The notes: generated by a model not told the origin, from the letters alone. 64,000 nt of DNA from Deltaproteobacteria bacterium (GCA_029261835.1 JAJDAO010000021.1:62001-126000); one strand, 5' to 3'. Counted from the stretch's first letter, positions 45,151-54,675 are shown. Program-made: numbers and translations.

Positions 45151-46320
45151 TCAGTCGAGGCGCTCGATCAGGGTGCCCGTTCCGAGGCCGCCGCCGCAGC
45201 ACATGGCGACGAGGGCGTAGCGGGTCCCCGTACGCTCGAGTTCGTGCAACGCGGTGGTGATCAGACGATCACCGGTGGCGCCGGTCGGATGGCCGAGGGC
45301 GATGGCGCCACCGTTCGGATTCACTTTGTCCGGGTTGGCCCCCACCGCCTTCTGCCAGGCCAGCACCACGCTGGCAAACGCCTCGTTGACCTCGAAGACG
45401 TCGATGTCGCTGATCTCGAGGCCGGTCTTGGCCAACAGCTTCTCGGTGGCGGGAATGGGCCCCTTCAGCATGCTGACGGGATCGACTCCAACGATCGTGG
45501 AATAGACAACGCGGGCCCGCCGCCGGAGTCCCAGCCGGTCGCAGGCGTCGTCCGAGGCCAAGATCAGCGCCGAAGCACCGTCGGTGATCTGCGAAGACGT
45601 CCCCGCTGTGTGGATGCCACCCTCGACCACTGCCTTCAGACCGGCGAGCTTGTCGAGGCTCGTCTCCCGCAGCCCCTCGTCTCGAGCGAGCGTCACGATC
45701 TCGTCGCTGGGGTTGCCGTCGTCGTCTCGCCCGGGCGCCCGGATGGCGATCACCTCGCGCTCGAAATGACCGGCGTCCCAAGCCTTGCGAGCCCGCTGCT
45801 GACTCCGCAGACCGAAGTGATCGGCATCGTCGCGTGCGATCGAGAATTCCTCGGCAATGATCTCCGCACCCTGAAACTGGCTCTTGAAGGCGTATTGCTC
45901 GAGATAGCTCTTCGAGACGGGCTGACCGTGGCTGGAGAAGTTGGCGCCCAGGGGCACGCGGCTCATGCACTCGACACCGCAGGTCAACACGACGCCCTCG
46001 AGCCCTGAGGCGACGAGCGCCGTCCCGAGCGTGCTGGCCTGTTGGCTCGAGCCGCACTGGCTGTCGACCGTGGTAGCCGCCACCTCGAGCGGCAGCCCCG
46101 CCGCCAGCCAGGCCGTCCGCGCCACGTTGAACGCCTGCTCGCCGACCTGTGAGACACAGCCGCCGATCACTTGGCCGATCTCGAGCGGTGCGACCGCCGC
46201 CCGCTCGACCACGCTCCTCTGAATTGTGGACAGCAGATCCACGGGATGCAGGGTCGACAGAGCGCCGCCGCGCTTTCCGAGGGGTGAGCGCCCGGCCTCG
46301 ACGATGAAGACGTCCCGCAT
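45151..46320 (-). CDS. acetyl-CoA C-acetyltransferase (thiolase), FadA5-related
   Basis: 389 residues. Catalytic C89 in TTVDSQCGSSQQ; VNEAFASVVL; ALGHPTGATGDR; MCCGGGLGTGTLIERLD. Close by eye to the FadA5-like gene at 25-26 kb (same IGGCVSQVGEQ, GGIHTAGTSSQITDGAS and HELERT blocks), so a duplicated thiolase of the same substrate class is possible. It stands outside the operons, with no KstR-type site nearby. Start ATG 46320 begins MRDVFIVEAGRSP. Confidence 0.88.
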   Translation of the reverse strand: MRDVFIVEAGRSPLGKRGGALSTLHPVDLLSTIQRSVVERAAVAPLEIGQVIGGCVSQVGEQAFNVARTAWLAAGLPLEVAATTVDSQCGSSQQASTLGTALVASGLEGVVLTCGVECMSRVPLGANFSSHGQPVSKSYLEQYAFKSQFQGAEIIAEEFSIARDDADHFGLRSQQRARKAWDAGHFEREVIAIRAPGRDDDGNPSDEIVTLARDEGLRETSLDKLAGLKAVVEGGIHTAGTSSQITDGASALILASDDACDRLGLRRRARVVYSTIVGVDPVSMLKGPIPATEKLLAKTGLEISDIDVFEVNEAFASVVLAWQKAVGANPDKVNPNGGAIALGHPTGATGDRLITTALHELERTGTRYALVAMCCGGGLGTGTLIERLD

Positions 46321-46477
46321 GGCTGATTGTTCTCCGTCTGGCGTGATGGAAAGAGCCGCGCCGGCCGCGACGCGCAGCGGACTGGGCGCGCGAGTGCGGT
46401 AGGGTAGGAAGTCGGGCGAGTCCGCGCATCCGTTGAACAGGGGCGGCGTCCACCACGCAGACGAGGAAACAACGCGA

Positions 46478-46882
46478 ATGTCCGAGGCCGAGGAAATCGA
46501 GACCGCTCAGGCGGCGAACACAGCCTTCTACCACGCCGTGGCCGAAGGGGACTACCCGGCGATGGCTCAGCTTTGGGCCACCACCGTGCCAGTGGTCTGT
46601 GTCCATCCGGGCGCACCCGCGCTTCACGGACTACGGGAGGTGACGCAGAGCTGGCGCGTCATCCTCGCCGACCCGCCCGGCCTGACCCACAGCAGCTCGC
46701 GGGTCGCGATCGTGCGAGGGCTCGCCTTCGTAACGTGTCTCGAACACATCGGCAACCGCACGCTCGCTGCCAGCAATATCTTCGTGTGGGAGGATCGTGA
46801 CTGGAGGCTCGTCCTCCATCAGGCAGGCGAACTCCCGCCGCTCGACACCGAGACGAGCACAGCGGGCAATCGCCTTCATTGA
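46478..46882 (+). CDS. SnoaL-like/NTF2-fold protein
   Basis: 134 residues. NTF2-like fold: ANTAFYHAVAEGDYPAMAQLW, VCVHPGAPALHGLREVTQSW, RVAIVRGLAFVTCLE and NIFVWEDRDWRLVLHQAGEL. Could bind a small hydrophobic molecule or act as an isomerase-like domain; the family is diverse and no catalytic residues can be fixed. ATG 46478 after GAGGAAACAACGCG. Divergent from the thiolase gene. Confidence 0.8.
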   Translation: MSEAEEIETAQAANTAFYHAVAEGDYPAMAQLWATTVPVVCVHPGAPALHGLREVTQSWRVILADPPGLTHSSSRVAIVRGLAFVTCLEHIGNRTLAASNIFVWEDRDWRLVLHQAGELPPLDTETSTAGNRLH

Positions 46883-46938
46883 GGAAGAAGTATCGCGGGC
46901 AAGGCATCGTCAAACGGCGGTGCGGCGCCGGAGAAACG

Positions 46939-48045
46939 ATGCTGCACGAGTTCCTGTCCATTGCGGGCGCACTGGCACTATTGAGTATTGGCTGCGGCGA
47001 GCAACTCGACCTCAACCTCGTCCCCAACTCCGATCTTGTGGTGGGACGCGACGCAGTGGGTCGCATCGAGATTCGCTGGAGTGGGGCACCGGCCACGGGC
47101 CGCTACCGGGTCTACACAGGCTCCTCTCCCGACAGCATCGACCGAAGCACCTTACTCGCTGAGCTGCGTGGCGATTCGGCGACGAAGAGCGTCACCATCT
47201 CGGGAGTCGATCGTGTTACCCGACACTATTTCGAGCTGGTCGAGACCAGCACCGGGGAGAGCCGCATCGTCGCGGAGCGCTTGCTCCCCGTGGAGGGTGC
47301 GAACAACTTCCGCGACCTGGGCGGCTATGCCACGCGCGACGGCCGCCGCGTACGCTGGGGTCTGCTCTATCGTTCCGACCACTTGGCCGACCTGAGCGAA
47401 CGGGGGCTCCGCTATCTCGAACACCTGGGCGTCAGGCTGCTGTGCGACTTTCGCGGCCCCGGCGAGCGCGAGGAAGACCCGAATCGCCTTCCGGCAGAGA
47501 ACGGCCCGCGCACCGTCGAACTCAGTATCGCCGATGAATCCTTCGACCCGGACGAGCTGCGGCGACGCATCCTGAGCGGTGATCTGGCGGACGTCGCCCT
47601 CGACCAGATTCTGGTCGAGGGCAACCGCAAATTCGCCACCGTCTATCGAGACCGTTACCGCACTCTCTTCGAGCTACTCAAGCACGCGGGAAACCTGCCG
47701 CTGCTGATTCACTGCACCGCCGGCAAGGACCGCACGGGCTTCGCCGCTGCGCTGATCCTGTTCGCGCTCGGTGTACCGGAGGAAACGGTCTTCCGCGACT
47801 TCCTGCTGAGCAACGTCTACCGGGCCGACCACACCGAGAAGACCTTGACCGCGCTGCGGTACCTCTCCCTCTTTCGTACCGATCCGGAAGATGTGCGCCC
47901 GCTGCTGGAGGTCCGCCGCGAGTATCTCCAAGCAGCCTTCGACGCGATTCGGAGCGAATACGCATCCCTCGACCACTATCTGCGAGACGGGCTCGGCCTC
48001 AGCGATACAGAACGCGTGGCGCTGAAGGCGCGTCTGCTGCGCTGA
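46939..48045 (+). CDS. tyrosine-phosphatase-like lipoprotein (Y_phosphatase3 family)
   Basis: 368 residues. Lipobox LLSIGC at about residues 16-21. Residues 25-105: fibronectin-III-like strand region (GRYRVYTGSSPDSI, TRHYFELVET). Residues about 115-360: NNFRDLGGYATRDGRRVRWG start of the phosphatase, P-loop HCTAGKDRTG (C-x5-R). Acts on phospho-Tyr, inositol phosphate or similar in the periplasm or on the surface. ATG 46939 follows GGAGAAACG. Confidence 0.83.
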   Translation: MLHEFLSIAGALALLSIGCGEQLDLNLVPNSDLVVGRDAVGRIEIRWSGAPATGRYRVYTGSSPDSIDRSTLLAELRGDSATKSVTISGVDRVTRHYFELVETSTGESRIVAERLLPVEGANNFRDLGGYATRDGRRVRWGLLYRSDHLADLSERGLRYLEHLGVRLLCDFRGPGEREEDPNRLPAENGPRTVELSIADESFDPDELRRRILSGDLADVALDQILVEGNRKFATVYRDRYRTLFELLKHAGNLPLLIHCTAGKDRTGFAAALILFALGVPEETVFRDFLLSNVYRADHTEKTLTALRYLSLFRTDPEDVRPLLEVRREYLQAAFDAIRSEYASLDHYLRDGLGLSDTERVALKARLLR

Positions 48046-48077
48046 CCGAAGAGGTCATCGGCGCGACGAGTTCTCGT

Positions 48078-48848
48078 TCAGACGACCAGCAGGCCGTGCC
48101 GCGAGAGAGCGAAGCGATCCGTCTTGCCTTCGACCGGGCTGTAGAGAAACGCCTTGAGAAGCGCCTCGACGGGAGCCGGGTCGCCGACGTCGACCGCCAG
48201 GCCGCGCAGTAGCAACGCGGGGTGAAAGCGCTCGGCCCGTGGCAGGCCGGCGGCGGCCGGATCGAGATCGCAGACCGCGAGCAAGAACGCCTCGCTCAGG
48301 ACCGACTCGATCGCGCGGGCCTTCGCGCGCGAGGCGTCACTCGCCCGGTCGACCACTGAGATGTACAGGCATCCGGCGCGGCCCGGGCGCTCTGCCTCGA
48401 AGTGGCTGCGAAAGGCGGGCAGCGCTGTATCGAGCTGGCGGTGGAGATCTCGCTGCAGGGCCGGCGGCTCCGGCGCGGGCTCGGTGTCTGGCTGCAGCAG
48501 TGCGACATCGCCCCGCCAGAGGCAGCTGAACAAACGCCCTTGGCTCGTGGCGTGCCGCTCGCACCGCCCCTCGGTCAGGCGCGTGAGCTCGATCTCGACC
48601 GGGGACTCCCAGTTCGCGAAGAAACGCTTGCCCTCGCTCTCGCGAGTCAGTGCGCGGGCGGCCCTCGGCGGATCGAGTACCTGGATGTGGTACGACAGCG
48701 CACCCGCCCCCTCCGGCCAGGCGTGATAGGCCGCCGCATCGCTGTACAGCACATCTCCCTGCTCGAAACGGCAAGCGGACACTGCGGAGGCGAAGGCCTG
48801 CGGAACCGGCCAGGCAAAACCTCCAATGAAGCACGAGCCCAGATCCAT
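48078..48848 (-). CDS. conserved protein of unknown function
   Basis: 256 residues. No signal peptide (DLGSCFIGGFAWPVPQAF is mildly hydrophobic). Features include FEQGDVLYSDAAAYHAWPEG, FSCLWRGDVALLQPD and ARAIESVLSEAFLLAVCDLD. No catalytic motif I can name. Codon pattern and ribosome-compatible start support a real gene. Between a phosphatase gene (convergent) and the DUF2797 gene (divergent). Confidence 0.6.
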   Translation of the reverse strand: MDLGSCFIGGFAWPVPQAFASAVSACRFEQGDVLYSDAAAYHAWPEGAGALSYHIQVLDPPRAARALTRESEGKRFFANWESPVEIELTRLTEGRCERHATSQGRLFSCLWRGDVALLQPDTEPAPEPPALQRDLHRQLDTALPAFRSHFEAERPGRAGCLYISVVDRASDASRAKARAIESVLSEAFLLAVCDLDPAAAGLPRAERFHPALLLRGLAVDVGDPAPVEALLKAFLYSPVEGKTDRFALSRHGLLVV

Positions 48849-48983
48849 GCCGCCCTCCCCGGCCTCGGATTCTCCACGCGGGCGGCGCCCGTGGCAAGCG
48901 ACGTCCGCTGCAAGGGCTCGGTTATCATGCTACGAGAGCGGCGACACGCACCGCCGAGCCAAGAACCCACCGGAGAGAGATTG

Positions 48984-49793
48984 ATGTATAGCGGCTCGAT
49001 CCGAAAGATGACCGCTCGCGCCAGCACGCCGGTGGAGTACGCGCTTCCGATTGGAGATGGGTCGCTGTCCCTGAACCCCCTGCTAGGCCAACGCCTGCGA
49101 CTCGAGTGGACCGGCGAGATCTCCTGCATCCATTGCAGCCGATCGATCAAGAAGAGCTTCAATCAGGGCTACTGCTACCCGTGCTTCAGGCGCCTGGCCC
49201 GCTGCGATCGCTGCGTGGTCAAGCCGGAACTCTGCCACTTCGACCAGGGCACGTGTCGCGAGCCCGATTGGGGACGCAGCGAGTGTCTGGTGCCGCACAC
49301 CGTCTATCTGGCGAACTCCTCGAGCCTGAAGGTCGGGATCACGCGCGGACTCGACCCAACCGCGCGCTGGATCGACCAGGGCGCTACGCAGGCCATGCCG
49401 ATTCGCATCGTGCCCAGTCGACTCGACGCCGGACGCGTCGAGGTGGCGCTCAAGGACTTCGTCGCGGACAAGACCAACTGGCGCAGAATGCTCCAGGGCA
49501 GCCCCGATCCCCTGGATCTGGCCAGCGAGCGCGATCGCCTGATGCAAGCGCTCGAATCTGCTCAGCCCAAGCTTGCTCTGCCGGGCTCGGCCCCAGGGGA
49601 TAGCCCAGTCACGACACTCCACTACCCGGTGATCGAGTATCCGAGCAAGGTCGTCTCACACAATCTCGATCGAGATCCGGTGCTTGAGGGAACGCTCCAG
49701 GGCATCAAGGGCCAGTACCTGATCCTCGATCGGGAGGTCATCAACCTGCGCAAGTACGGCGGCTACTCCCTCTCGGTGGTTTGCCCGGCCTGA
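48984..49793 (+). CDS. DUF2797 protein with zinc-ribbon-like Cys clusters
   Basis: 269 residues. CIHCSRSIKKSFNQGYCYPC and further CDRCVVKPELCHF give several Cys pairs (about residues 47-85), followed by YLANSSSLKVGITR, the GIY-YIG-like strand typical of DUF2797, and WIDQGATQAMPIRIV. Function unknown; the fold suggests a nucleic-acid-processing ancestor. ATG 48984 follows GGAGAGAGATTG. Confidence 0.83.
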   Translation: MYSGSIRKMTARASTPVEYALPIGDGSLSLNPLLGQRLRLEWTGEISCIHCSRSIKKSFNQGYCYPCFRRLARCDRCVVKPELCHFDQGTCREPDWGRSECLVPHTVYLANSSSLKVGITRGLDPTARWIDQGATQAMPIRIVPSRLDAGRVEVALKDFVADKTNWRRMLQGSPDPLDLASERDRLMQALESAQPKLALPGSAPGDSPVTTLHYPVIEYPSKVVSHNLDRDPVLEGTLQGIKGQYLILDREVINLRKYGGYSLSVVCPA

Positions 49794-50020
49794 GCCGTTC
49801 CAGAGGGCCACCCACAGACGCGTATCCGCTGCTGCGGAGCGCTTCGACTCGACGAGTATCGAGAGAATTCCTCATTAAAATACAGTATGATAGAGGCTTA
49901 GTTGCGCTGCGTTTCTGAACGGCGCACTTGACATGCTTCGACCAAGGCGGCGATTATGGGGCACTCAATACCCCACAGGCGGGAACATTGATTGCCCCGT
50001 CAACGTTCGGAGGGAGCTAC
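49794..50020. promoter_or_regulatory. AT-richer intergenic region upstream of the recombinase-like gene
   Basis: Contains CTCATTAAAATACAGTATGAT (TATGAT is a good -10 at about 49886) and a TTGACA at 49929. No clear complete promoter pair can be fixed by eye. The AT-rich patch contrasts with the surrounding GC-rich DNA. Confidence 0.35.
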
Positions 50021-51103
50021 GTGTCCGCGGACGCCATCAGCCTACAGCCCAGCAATCTCACCGCCGAGACGGCCGATTTCTGCCTCTCCCCGGAGGAGGT
50101 ATCCAAGGGTGAGAAGGCGGTCCTCGCCTATCTCGATTCGCTGAAGGCCGCCGAAGGCCGGAAGAACGCGGAGGAGGCGCTCGACATTCTGGCCGCCGTG
50201 ATCAGCGGCGGCGTATGCGGTGTCCGCAGCTTCCCCTGGCAACAGGTTCGGGCCTATCACGGCGCTCTGGCGCTCTCGATCGTCAAGCAGGACGGAGCGC
50301 CCACTCATGTGGAGACGCTCCGCTGCCGCAGCGATGAGACCAGACGCTTCCGGGAGGTTCCGAGTTCGTTCGCGGCCAAGCAGGTCCAGCGGATGGCAAG
50401 TGCGTTGAACCGCGTGATCGCCGAGTGCACGACGCTGGGATTCATCTCCGAAGAGGAGGCGTTGAAGGCCCTCCCGCCCGCCAAGTCCAGCAGCAAGCGA
50501 CCGGCCCGCGGTCGCACTCTCAGCGATGGTGAGGTACGGGCGTTGCTCGCTGCCTGTGGCATGGATTCTTCGATCGCCGGCGCGCGAGACTCGCTGATGA
50601 TCTGTCTCGCCTACCAAGGCGGGCTCAAGACCGTCGATCTCGTCAATCTCTCGCTCAAGGATCTCCACTTCGAGCACCGCACGGGCAAGGTCACGCTCAA
50701 GGTGCGGCAACCCCAGGGCAAGCGCGCCAAGCGAATCCCACTCGAGAACGAAGAGCTGATTGCTCTCGAGGACTGGCTCGAAGCGAGGGGGCGAGCCGAT
50801 GGCCCCCTTTTCTGCCCAATCCTGAGAGGCGGGAAGACGGATACGCGGCGCACGACAGCGGCCGAGGTTCGCGAGCTGTGCGAGCGGCGGGCGGCCGAGG
50901 CGGGCCTCGATCTATTCGCGCCCAATGATCTGGCGCGCAGCAGCGCGCTCCAGCGCGAAGCGACCCGGCGGCAACGCGGCCGCGGCAGTAGACAGTCGGC
51001 GGGCGGCACAGTGTTGACGAGCGTATCTCCGCTCTTCGACGACGAAGCCGAGCAGACGAACGAGAGCATAAACTTCCCCTATCGCGGTCGCGGGGCGAGC
51101 TGA
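50021..51103 (+). CDS. tyrosine-recombinase-like protein with altered catalytic residues
   Basis: 360 residues from GTG 50021 (GGAGGGAG upstream; frame open to 49928). N-terminal SAM-like helices (KAVLAYLDSLKAAEGR) and C-terminal integrase-like part: LMICLAYQGGLKTVDLVNLSL where catalytic Arg is replaced by Lys (GLK instead of GLR), KRIPLENEELIALEDWL, and FAPNDLARSSALQREA in place of HxLR. No C-terminal Tyr nucleophile with its usual GHxxxxTTxxY context is present. It is likely a DNA-binding protein derived from an integrase, not an active recombinase. Confidence 0.72.
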   Translation: MSADAISLQPSNLTAETADFCLSPEEVSKGEKAVLAYLDSLKAAEGRKNAEEALDILAAVISGGVCGVRSFPWQQVRAYHGALALSIVKQDGAPTHVETLRCRSDETRRFREVPSSFAAKQVQRMASALNRVIAECTTLGFISEEEALKALPPAKSSSKRPARGRTLSDGEVRALLAACGMDSSIAGARDSLMICLAYQGGLKTVDLVNLSLKDLHFEHRTGKVTLKVRQPQGKRAKRIPLENEELIALEDWLEARGRADGPLFCPILRGGKTDTRRTTAAEVRELCERRAAEAGLDLFAPNDLARSSALQREATRRQRGRGSRQSAGGTVLTSVSPLFDDEAEQTNESINFPYRGRGAS

Positions 51104-51267
51104 CCCCGGCTCCCGGCCATTACACCGACGCCGCCTGAGGTCGAATCTCACCCCGAGACGGTCGATCAGCCCGTCCAGCACGTGCTGAGCAATCGGGATT
51201 GCGGCGGCCGGTGCTCGGGGATATTCAATACGAAGAGGTGAGTCGACACGACCTCTCGAGTGACTCC

Positions 51268-51642
51268 ATGCTGAGATTCGATGTCTACGCACACGAGACG
51301 CACGGCTACGAGGCCGTGAAACGCGGATTCTCCTGGCCGGCCTTCCTGTTGGGGATCTTCTGGGCCTTCTACAAGAAGCTGTGGCTCGCCGGCAGCATCT
51401 ACCTGCTCGTGATCCTGCTCTTGGCGCTGCCCGGAGACGACCTCTCGAGCGGAGGTCTAGGCCCCATCTACGACTTCGTCGGCTTCGGCATCTCACTGTT
51501 CGTAGGCATCGCCGGCAACGGCTGGCGACGCCAGCTACTGACCCAGCAGGGCTATCGCTTCGTGGATGCGATCGAGGCCCGCTCGCCGCAGGCCGCCATC
51601 GAGGCGCTCGTGAGGCCCGGGCAAGGGGGAGCGACCGCCTGA
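51268..51642 (+). CDS. DUF2628 membrane protein
   Basis: 124 residues. Starts LRFDVYAHETHGYEAVKRGF, the DUF2628 signature, followed by SWPAFLLGIFWAFYKKLW and two hydrophobic segments (LAGSIYLLVILLLALPG, GFGISLFVGIAG). Small inner-membrane protein of unknown role. ATG 51268 preferred; the frame extends to 51199. Confidence 0.82.
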   Translation: MLRFDVYAHETHGYEAVKRGFSWPAFLLGIFWAFYKKLWLAGSIYLLVILLLALPGDDLSSGGLGPIYDFVGFGISLFVGIAGNGWRRQLLTQQGYRFVDAIEARSPQAAIEALVRPGQGGATA

Positions 51643-51643
51643 A

Positions 51644-51868
51644 ATGGCTCGCATCTGTCGAGACTTCTTCGCACGCCGCGCCCCGGAGCGGACGTGGATC
51701 CTCGAGAACTCGTGGTGCGGACGCTGCGAGCTGCCCGACCTCGGCGTCGAAGAGCCCGTCGAGTATGAGGAGCGCGGGCGCGTCTATCTCGAAGGCCTGT
51801 GCCCGATCTGCCACGGTCGCGTCGCATTGGAGATCGTGGATCAGCGGCAGGGCACTCGGACGGGCTGA
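51644..51868 (+). CDS. small zinc-ribbon-like protein
   Basis: 74 residues with two Cys pairs, CGRCELPDLG and CPICHGRV, separated by about 30 residues, a plausible zinc ribbon. It starts two bases after the DUF2628 stop. Not recognised as a named family. Confidence 0.6.
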   Translation: MARICRDFFARRAPERTWILENSWCGRCELPDLGVEEPVEYEERGRVYLEGLCPICHGRVALEIVDQRQGTRTG

Positions 51869-52044
51869 CGGCACCAGGCGAGGTCCCGACACCGGGAAGA
51901 CACGTACGACTCGACACCGATCCAACGCACGGGTCGAGGGGCTTTTGCCCCAATGGTGTCAGCCCAACTCCCGTGGTCCGTGCATGATGCCTAAAGCCGC
52001 CCCCCGGTTGCTGCCGATTCGAGGATCAGGAGGGGAAGCCAACC

Positions 52045-52491
52045 ATGCCGGAGCCCAGCGTTCAGGAACGCCGCCAGCAGCGCCACCGGAGAATGACTGT
52101 CCACCTGCCGGTTCGCATCTCGACCATCGACCCCGAGATCGACCGGGTAACGGGCAAGCCCTACTTCCGCAGCTCTGACGAGACATGCCACAACGTCTCG
52201 CGAGGCGGTGTCTTCGTCAGATCACCCGAGCCCGTGAGCCCGGGCCGCCGCCTCCTGGTCGAGCTCGACATTCCCGATGGGCCCAAGGTGCAGACCATCG
52301 GCCGGGTCGCCTGGTCGAGGGCACAGCTCTCGGGCTCGGCTGGCGAATCAGAGTCGGGTTTCGGAATCGAGTTTCTCGGCGGCTCGCCGCAGCACCTGTC
52401 TGCGCTCGAGCGCTACATCAGCCGGACCGTGCAGCGCCCCAGCCGCCCGACTTCGGATACGACGGGGCCCACTCCGCATTCCAACGTGTAG
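52045..52491 (+). CDS. PilZ-domain protein
   Basis: 148 residues. PilZ cyclic-di-GMP motif is present: RRQQRHR (RxxxR) at about residues 9-16 and NVSRGGVFV (D/NxSxxG) at about 50. Single-domain effector that would sense cyclic-di-GMP. AGGAGG lies upstream of ATG 52045. The EAL protein at 9.7 kb could lower its ligand level. Confidence 0.87.
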   Translation: MPEPSVQERRQQRHRRMTVHLPVRISTIDPEIDRVTGKPYFRSSDETCHNVSRGGVFVRSPEPVSPGRRLLVELDIPDGPKVQTIGRVAWSRAQLSGSAGESESGFGIEFLGGSPQHLSALERYISRTVQRPSRPTSDTTGPTPHSNV

Positions 52492-52632
52492 CGTCGTCTC
52501 CAGCAAACCGCGATTCGACCTTCCGCCGCACACCCCTCCTCGCGACTCGCCGCGAGGAGGCTGGCAGGGCGCCGAGAAACGCTGCCAGCACCCGCCTATA
52601 ATGCAATCGGCAACCTCGCTGGGGGACGATCC

Positions 52633-53490
52633 GTGCCGATCAAGCGTGCTGTACTCCTGATCGCGACCTTCACATTCTTCTGCCCTGCCCCGCCCATCGC
52701 CACCGCGGAGGAGTTCATCCCTCTGAGCGAATTCGTCGCGCAGGACGGCCTCGACGGAGACGCCATCTACAGCCGTCTACTCGAGAATCGTTTCAACTCC
52801 TGCGACCAGCGCCTCTCGATGCATTCGGCGGGGGCGCGCGGGAGCTATCAGGCTGTCGAACTGCGTCTGCGGTACAAGAACTACCGGAAGGTGGACGAGA
52901 AGATCGTCTCGAAGACCATCGCCAAGTACTTTGCGCCCCAGGACGTGAGGCACCTCGGCTATCTGGTGATCAACAAGCGAGAGGGACCCGACGATCAGTT
53001 CGTCTACCGCCCGAGCGCCCGCAAAGTGCGCCGCGTGAACGTGCGGGGAGAAGCGGTCGCGGGCACTGACTTCGCGTTCGAAGACATCGTCCCACAGGAG
53101 TTCGAAGACGGCGCGCACTATCGACTACCCGATGAGACGGTCGACGGGATCGACAGCTACGTGGTTGCGGTCGTGCCCCGGTTGGGAAGCGACTCGGAGT
53201 ACTCGAAGCTCGTGCTCTACATCGAAAAGCAGCACCACGTGCCGATTCGTACGCGCTATTGGGACAACCGGCGCGTCAATATCAAGCTGCTCAGCGCGAG
53301 GCCTGAGTCGATCACCCGCTACGAGGATGTCGAAGACGGGGCGCCCAAGGAGGTTTGGATCGCAAATGAGTCCCGCATGGAGCACCTCAAGCTCGATTCC
53401 TCCACCGTGCTCAGAATCATCGAGCTGCGTGCTGACCCCGGGCTGCGCGATCGCGACTTCTCACAGCGACAGCTGACGTCGTCGCGCTGA
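52633..53490 (+). CDS. outer membrane lipoprotein-sorting-like periplasmic protein (LolA-like fold)
   Basis: 285 residues. Signal peptide AVLLIATFTFFCPAPPIATA (about residues 6-25). The mature part has the beta-rich pattern of the outer membrane lipoprotein-sorting group: RYKNYRKVDEKIVSK, then DQFVYRPSARKVRRVNV, EDGAHYRLPDETVDGIDSYV and KLVLYIEKQHHVPIRTRYWD. Probably binds lipids or acylated cargo in the periplasm. Start GTG 52633. Convergent with the DUF3616 gene, 18 bases apart. Confidence 0.82.
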   Translation: MPIKRAVLLIATFTFFCPAPPIATAEEFIPLSEFVAQDGLDGDAIYSRLLENRFNSCDQRLSMHSAGARGSYQAVELRLRYKNYRKVDEKIVSKTIAKYFAPQDVRHLGYLVINKREGPDDQFVYRPSARKVRRVNVRGEAVAGTDFAFEDIVPQEFEDGAHYRLPDETVDGIDSYVVAVVPRLGSDSEYSKLVLYIEKQHHVPIRTRYWDNRRVNIKLLSARPESITRYEDVEDGAPKEVWIANESRMEHLKLDSSTVLRIIELRADPGLRDRDFSQRQLTSSR

Positions 53491-53508
53491 GCCACATGGA
53501 CGTGCCAC

Positions 53509-54591
53509 TCACTGCGGCCGAACGATGTTCACCCACTTGCCGCGAAATGACTTGCGAGCCGTGTCCTGGAGCCCGGTGCATACGCACTGGTTCTCGGTCT
53601 GCATCCGCCGACCACACTCCTCGGGGCCCGCAACCGCACTCGTCACCGAGCCATCGTCGCTGAGCAGCAACACGCGCTTGCCCCCGTCAGCCACGACCAT
53701 CGCCTCCGGCGTAAACCCCTGAGGCGTGATTTCCTGCAGCTGAACCGGCGCCGCCGCTACGTCGCCAGACCACTCGTACAGTCTGTGCGGACGGCGCGGA
53801 TTGTAGGATGCCGCCACGATGAAATACGAACTCGTGGCGGGCGAGTACTCCATGCTCGAGATACCGTGGCCCCCGAGATCCAGCAGAATCGCCTCGCCGA
53901 ACTTCGGAACAGCCGGGCCCCGAGTCAGGAGGGCCGGGTTGAGCAGCGAAATGACGATGGCTTTTCCCAGTCGTTGCGGATTGCGCAGCCCAATCAGCAG
54001 ACCCTCACCATCCTTGGCGGCCGCAAGGCCTGTGATCATGAAGCCCGACCTTTCCGGTGCCAAGTGCGGGAGAGTGCTGTGGCGAATCAGAATCGACTGG
54101 GCGAGTCGGAGCGGTGCGAACTGCTGCTCAGCCTCCACCGCGTTCGCGAAACGTCGCTGACTCACGCCGACGGGAGCCACGTCCTCTCCATTCGCCCCGG
54201 CGACGACCTGCAACGCGAAGAAGCGTCGACGATTCGGCCGGTTCCGCCCGTCCTGCGCGCGAGCGTGGGAGGAAATCCAGTAGACGCGATCCTTCAGACG
54301 GGCAGCGCCCTCGAGGGCCGAGAAGTTCGAGTTGATGTTGGGATCGACCTCGCTGTGCGAATAGGCGTCAAAGGTGCCGATCGGATCGCCGCCCTCCAGC
54401 GAGTAGCGCCGCAGAATATTGTTCGAGTCCTCGGCTACCAGCAGCGTTCCTGCCTCGAGGATGACAGCGGCCGATGCGTCGCAAGCGCCCCTGAAGATCA
54501 CCAGATCGTCTCGGTTCGCCGCCTGCTCGGCCCGAGTCGGTGCGGATGACAGCAGCACGCCCAGCAGTGCCACAGCAAAGAAGAACCTCAC
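53509..54591 (-). CDS. secreted DUF3616 protein
   Basis: 360 residues. Signal peptide FFFAVALLGVLLSSAPTRAE. CDASAAVILEAGTLLVAEDS and NILRRYSLEGG near the start are characteristic of DUF3616, a beta-propeller-like family; later repeats include AAAKDGEGLLIGLRNP and HGISSMEYSPATSSYFIVAA. Likely a periplasmic or extracellular protein of unknown binding specificity. Confidence 0.83.
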   Translation of the reverse strand: MRFFFAVALLGVLLSSAPTRAEQAANRDDLVIFRGACDASAAVILEAGTLLVAEDSNNILRRYSLEGGDPIGTFDAYSHSEVDPNINSNFSALEGAARLKDRVYWISSHARAQDGRNRPNRRRFFALQVVAGANGEDVAPVGVSQRRFANAVEAEQQFAPLRLAQSILIRHSTLPHLAPERSGFMITGLAAAKDGEGLLIGLRNPQRLGKAIVISLLNPALLTRGPAVPKFGEAILLDLGGHGISSMEYSPATSSYFIVAASYNPRRPHRLYEWSGDVAAAPVQLQEITPQGFTPEAMVVADGGKRVLLLSDDGSVTSAVAGPEECGRRMQTENQCVCTGLQDTARKSFRGKWVNIVRPQ

Positions 54592-54675
54592 GTCATGACC
54601 TCCGGCATATCACGCTTGCTCGCGTGCATGCACAAACGAATTCCCGATCGAGACCCGCCGCACACGATCGACTGG

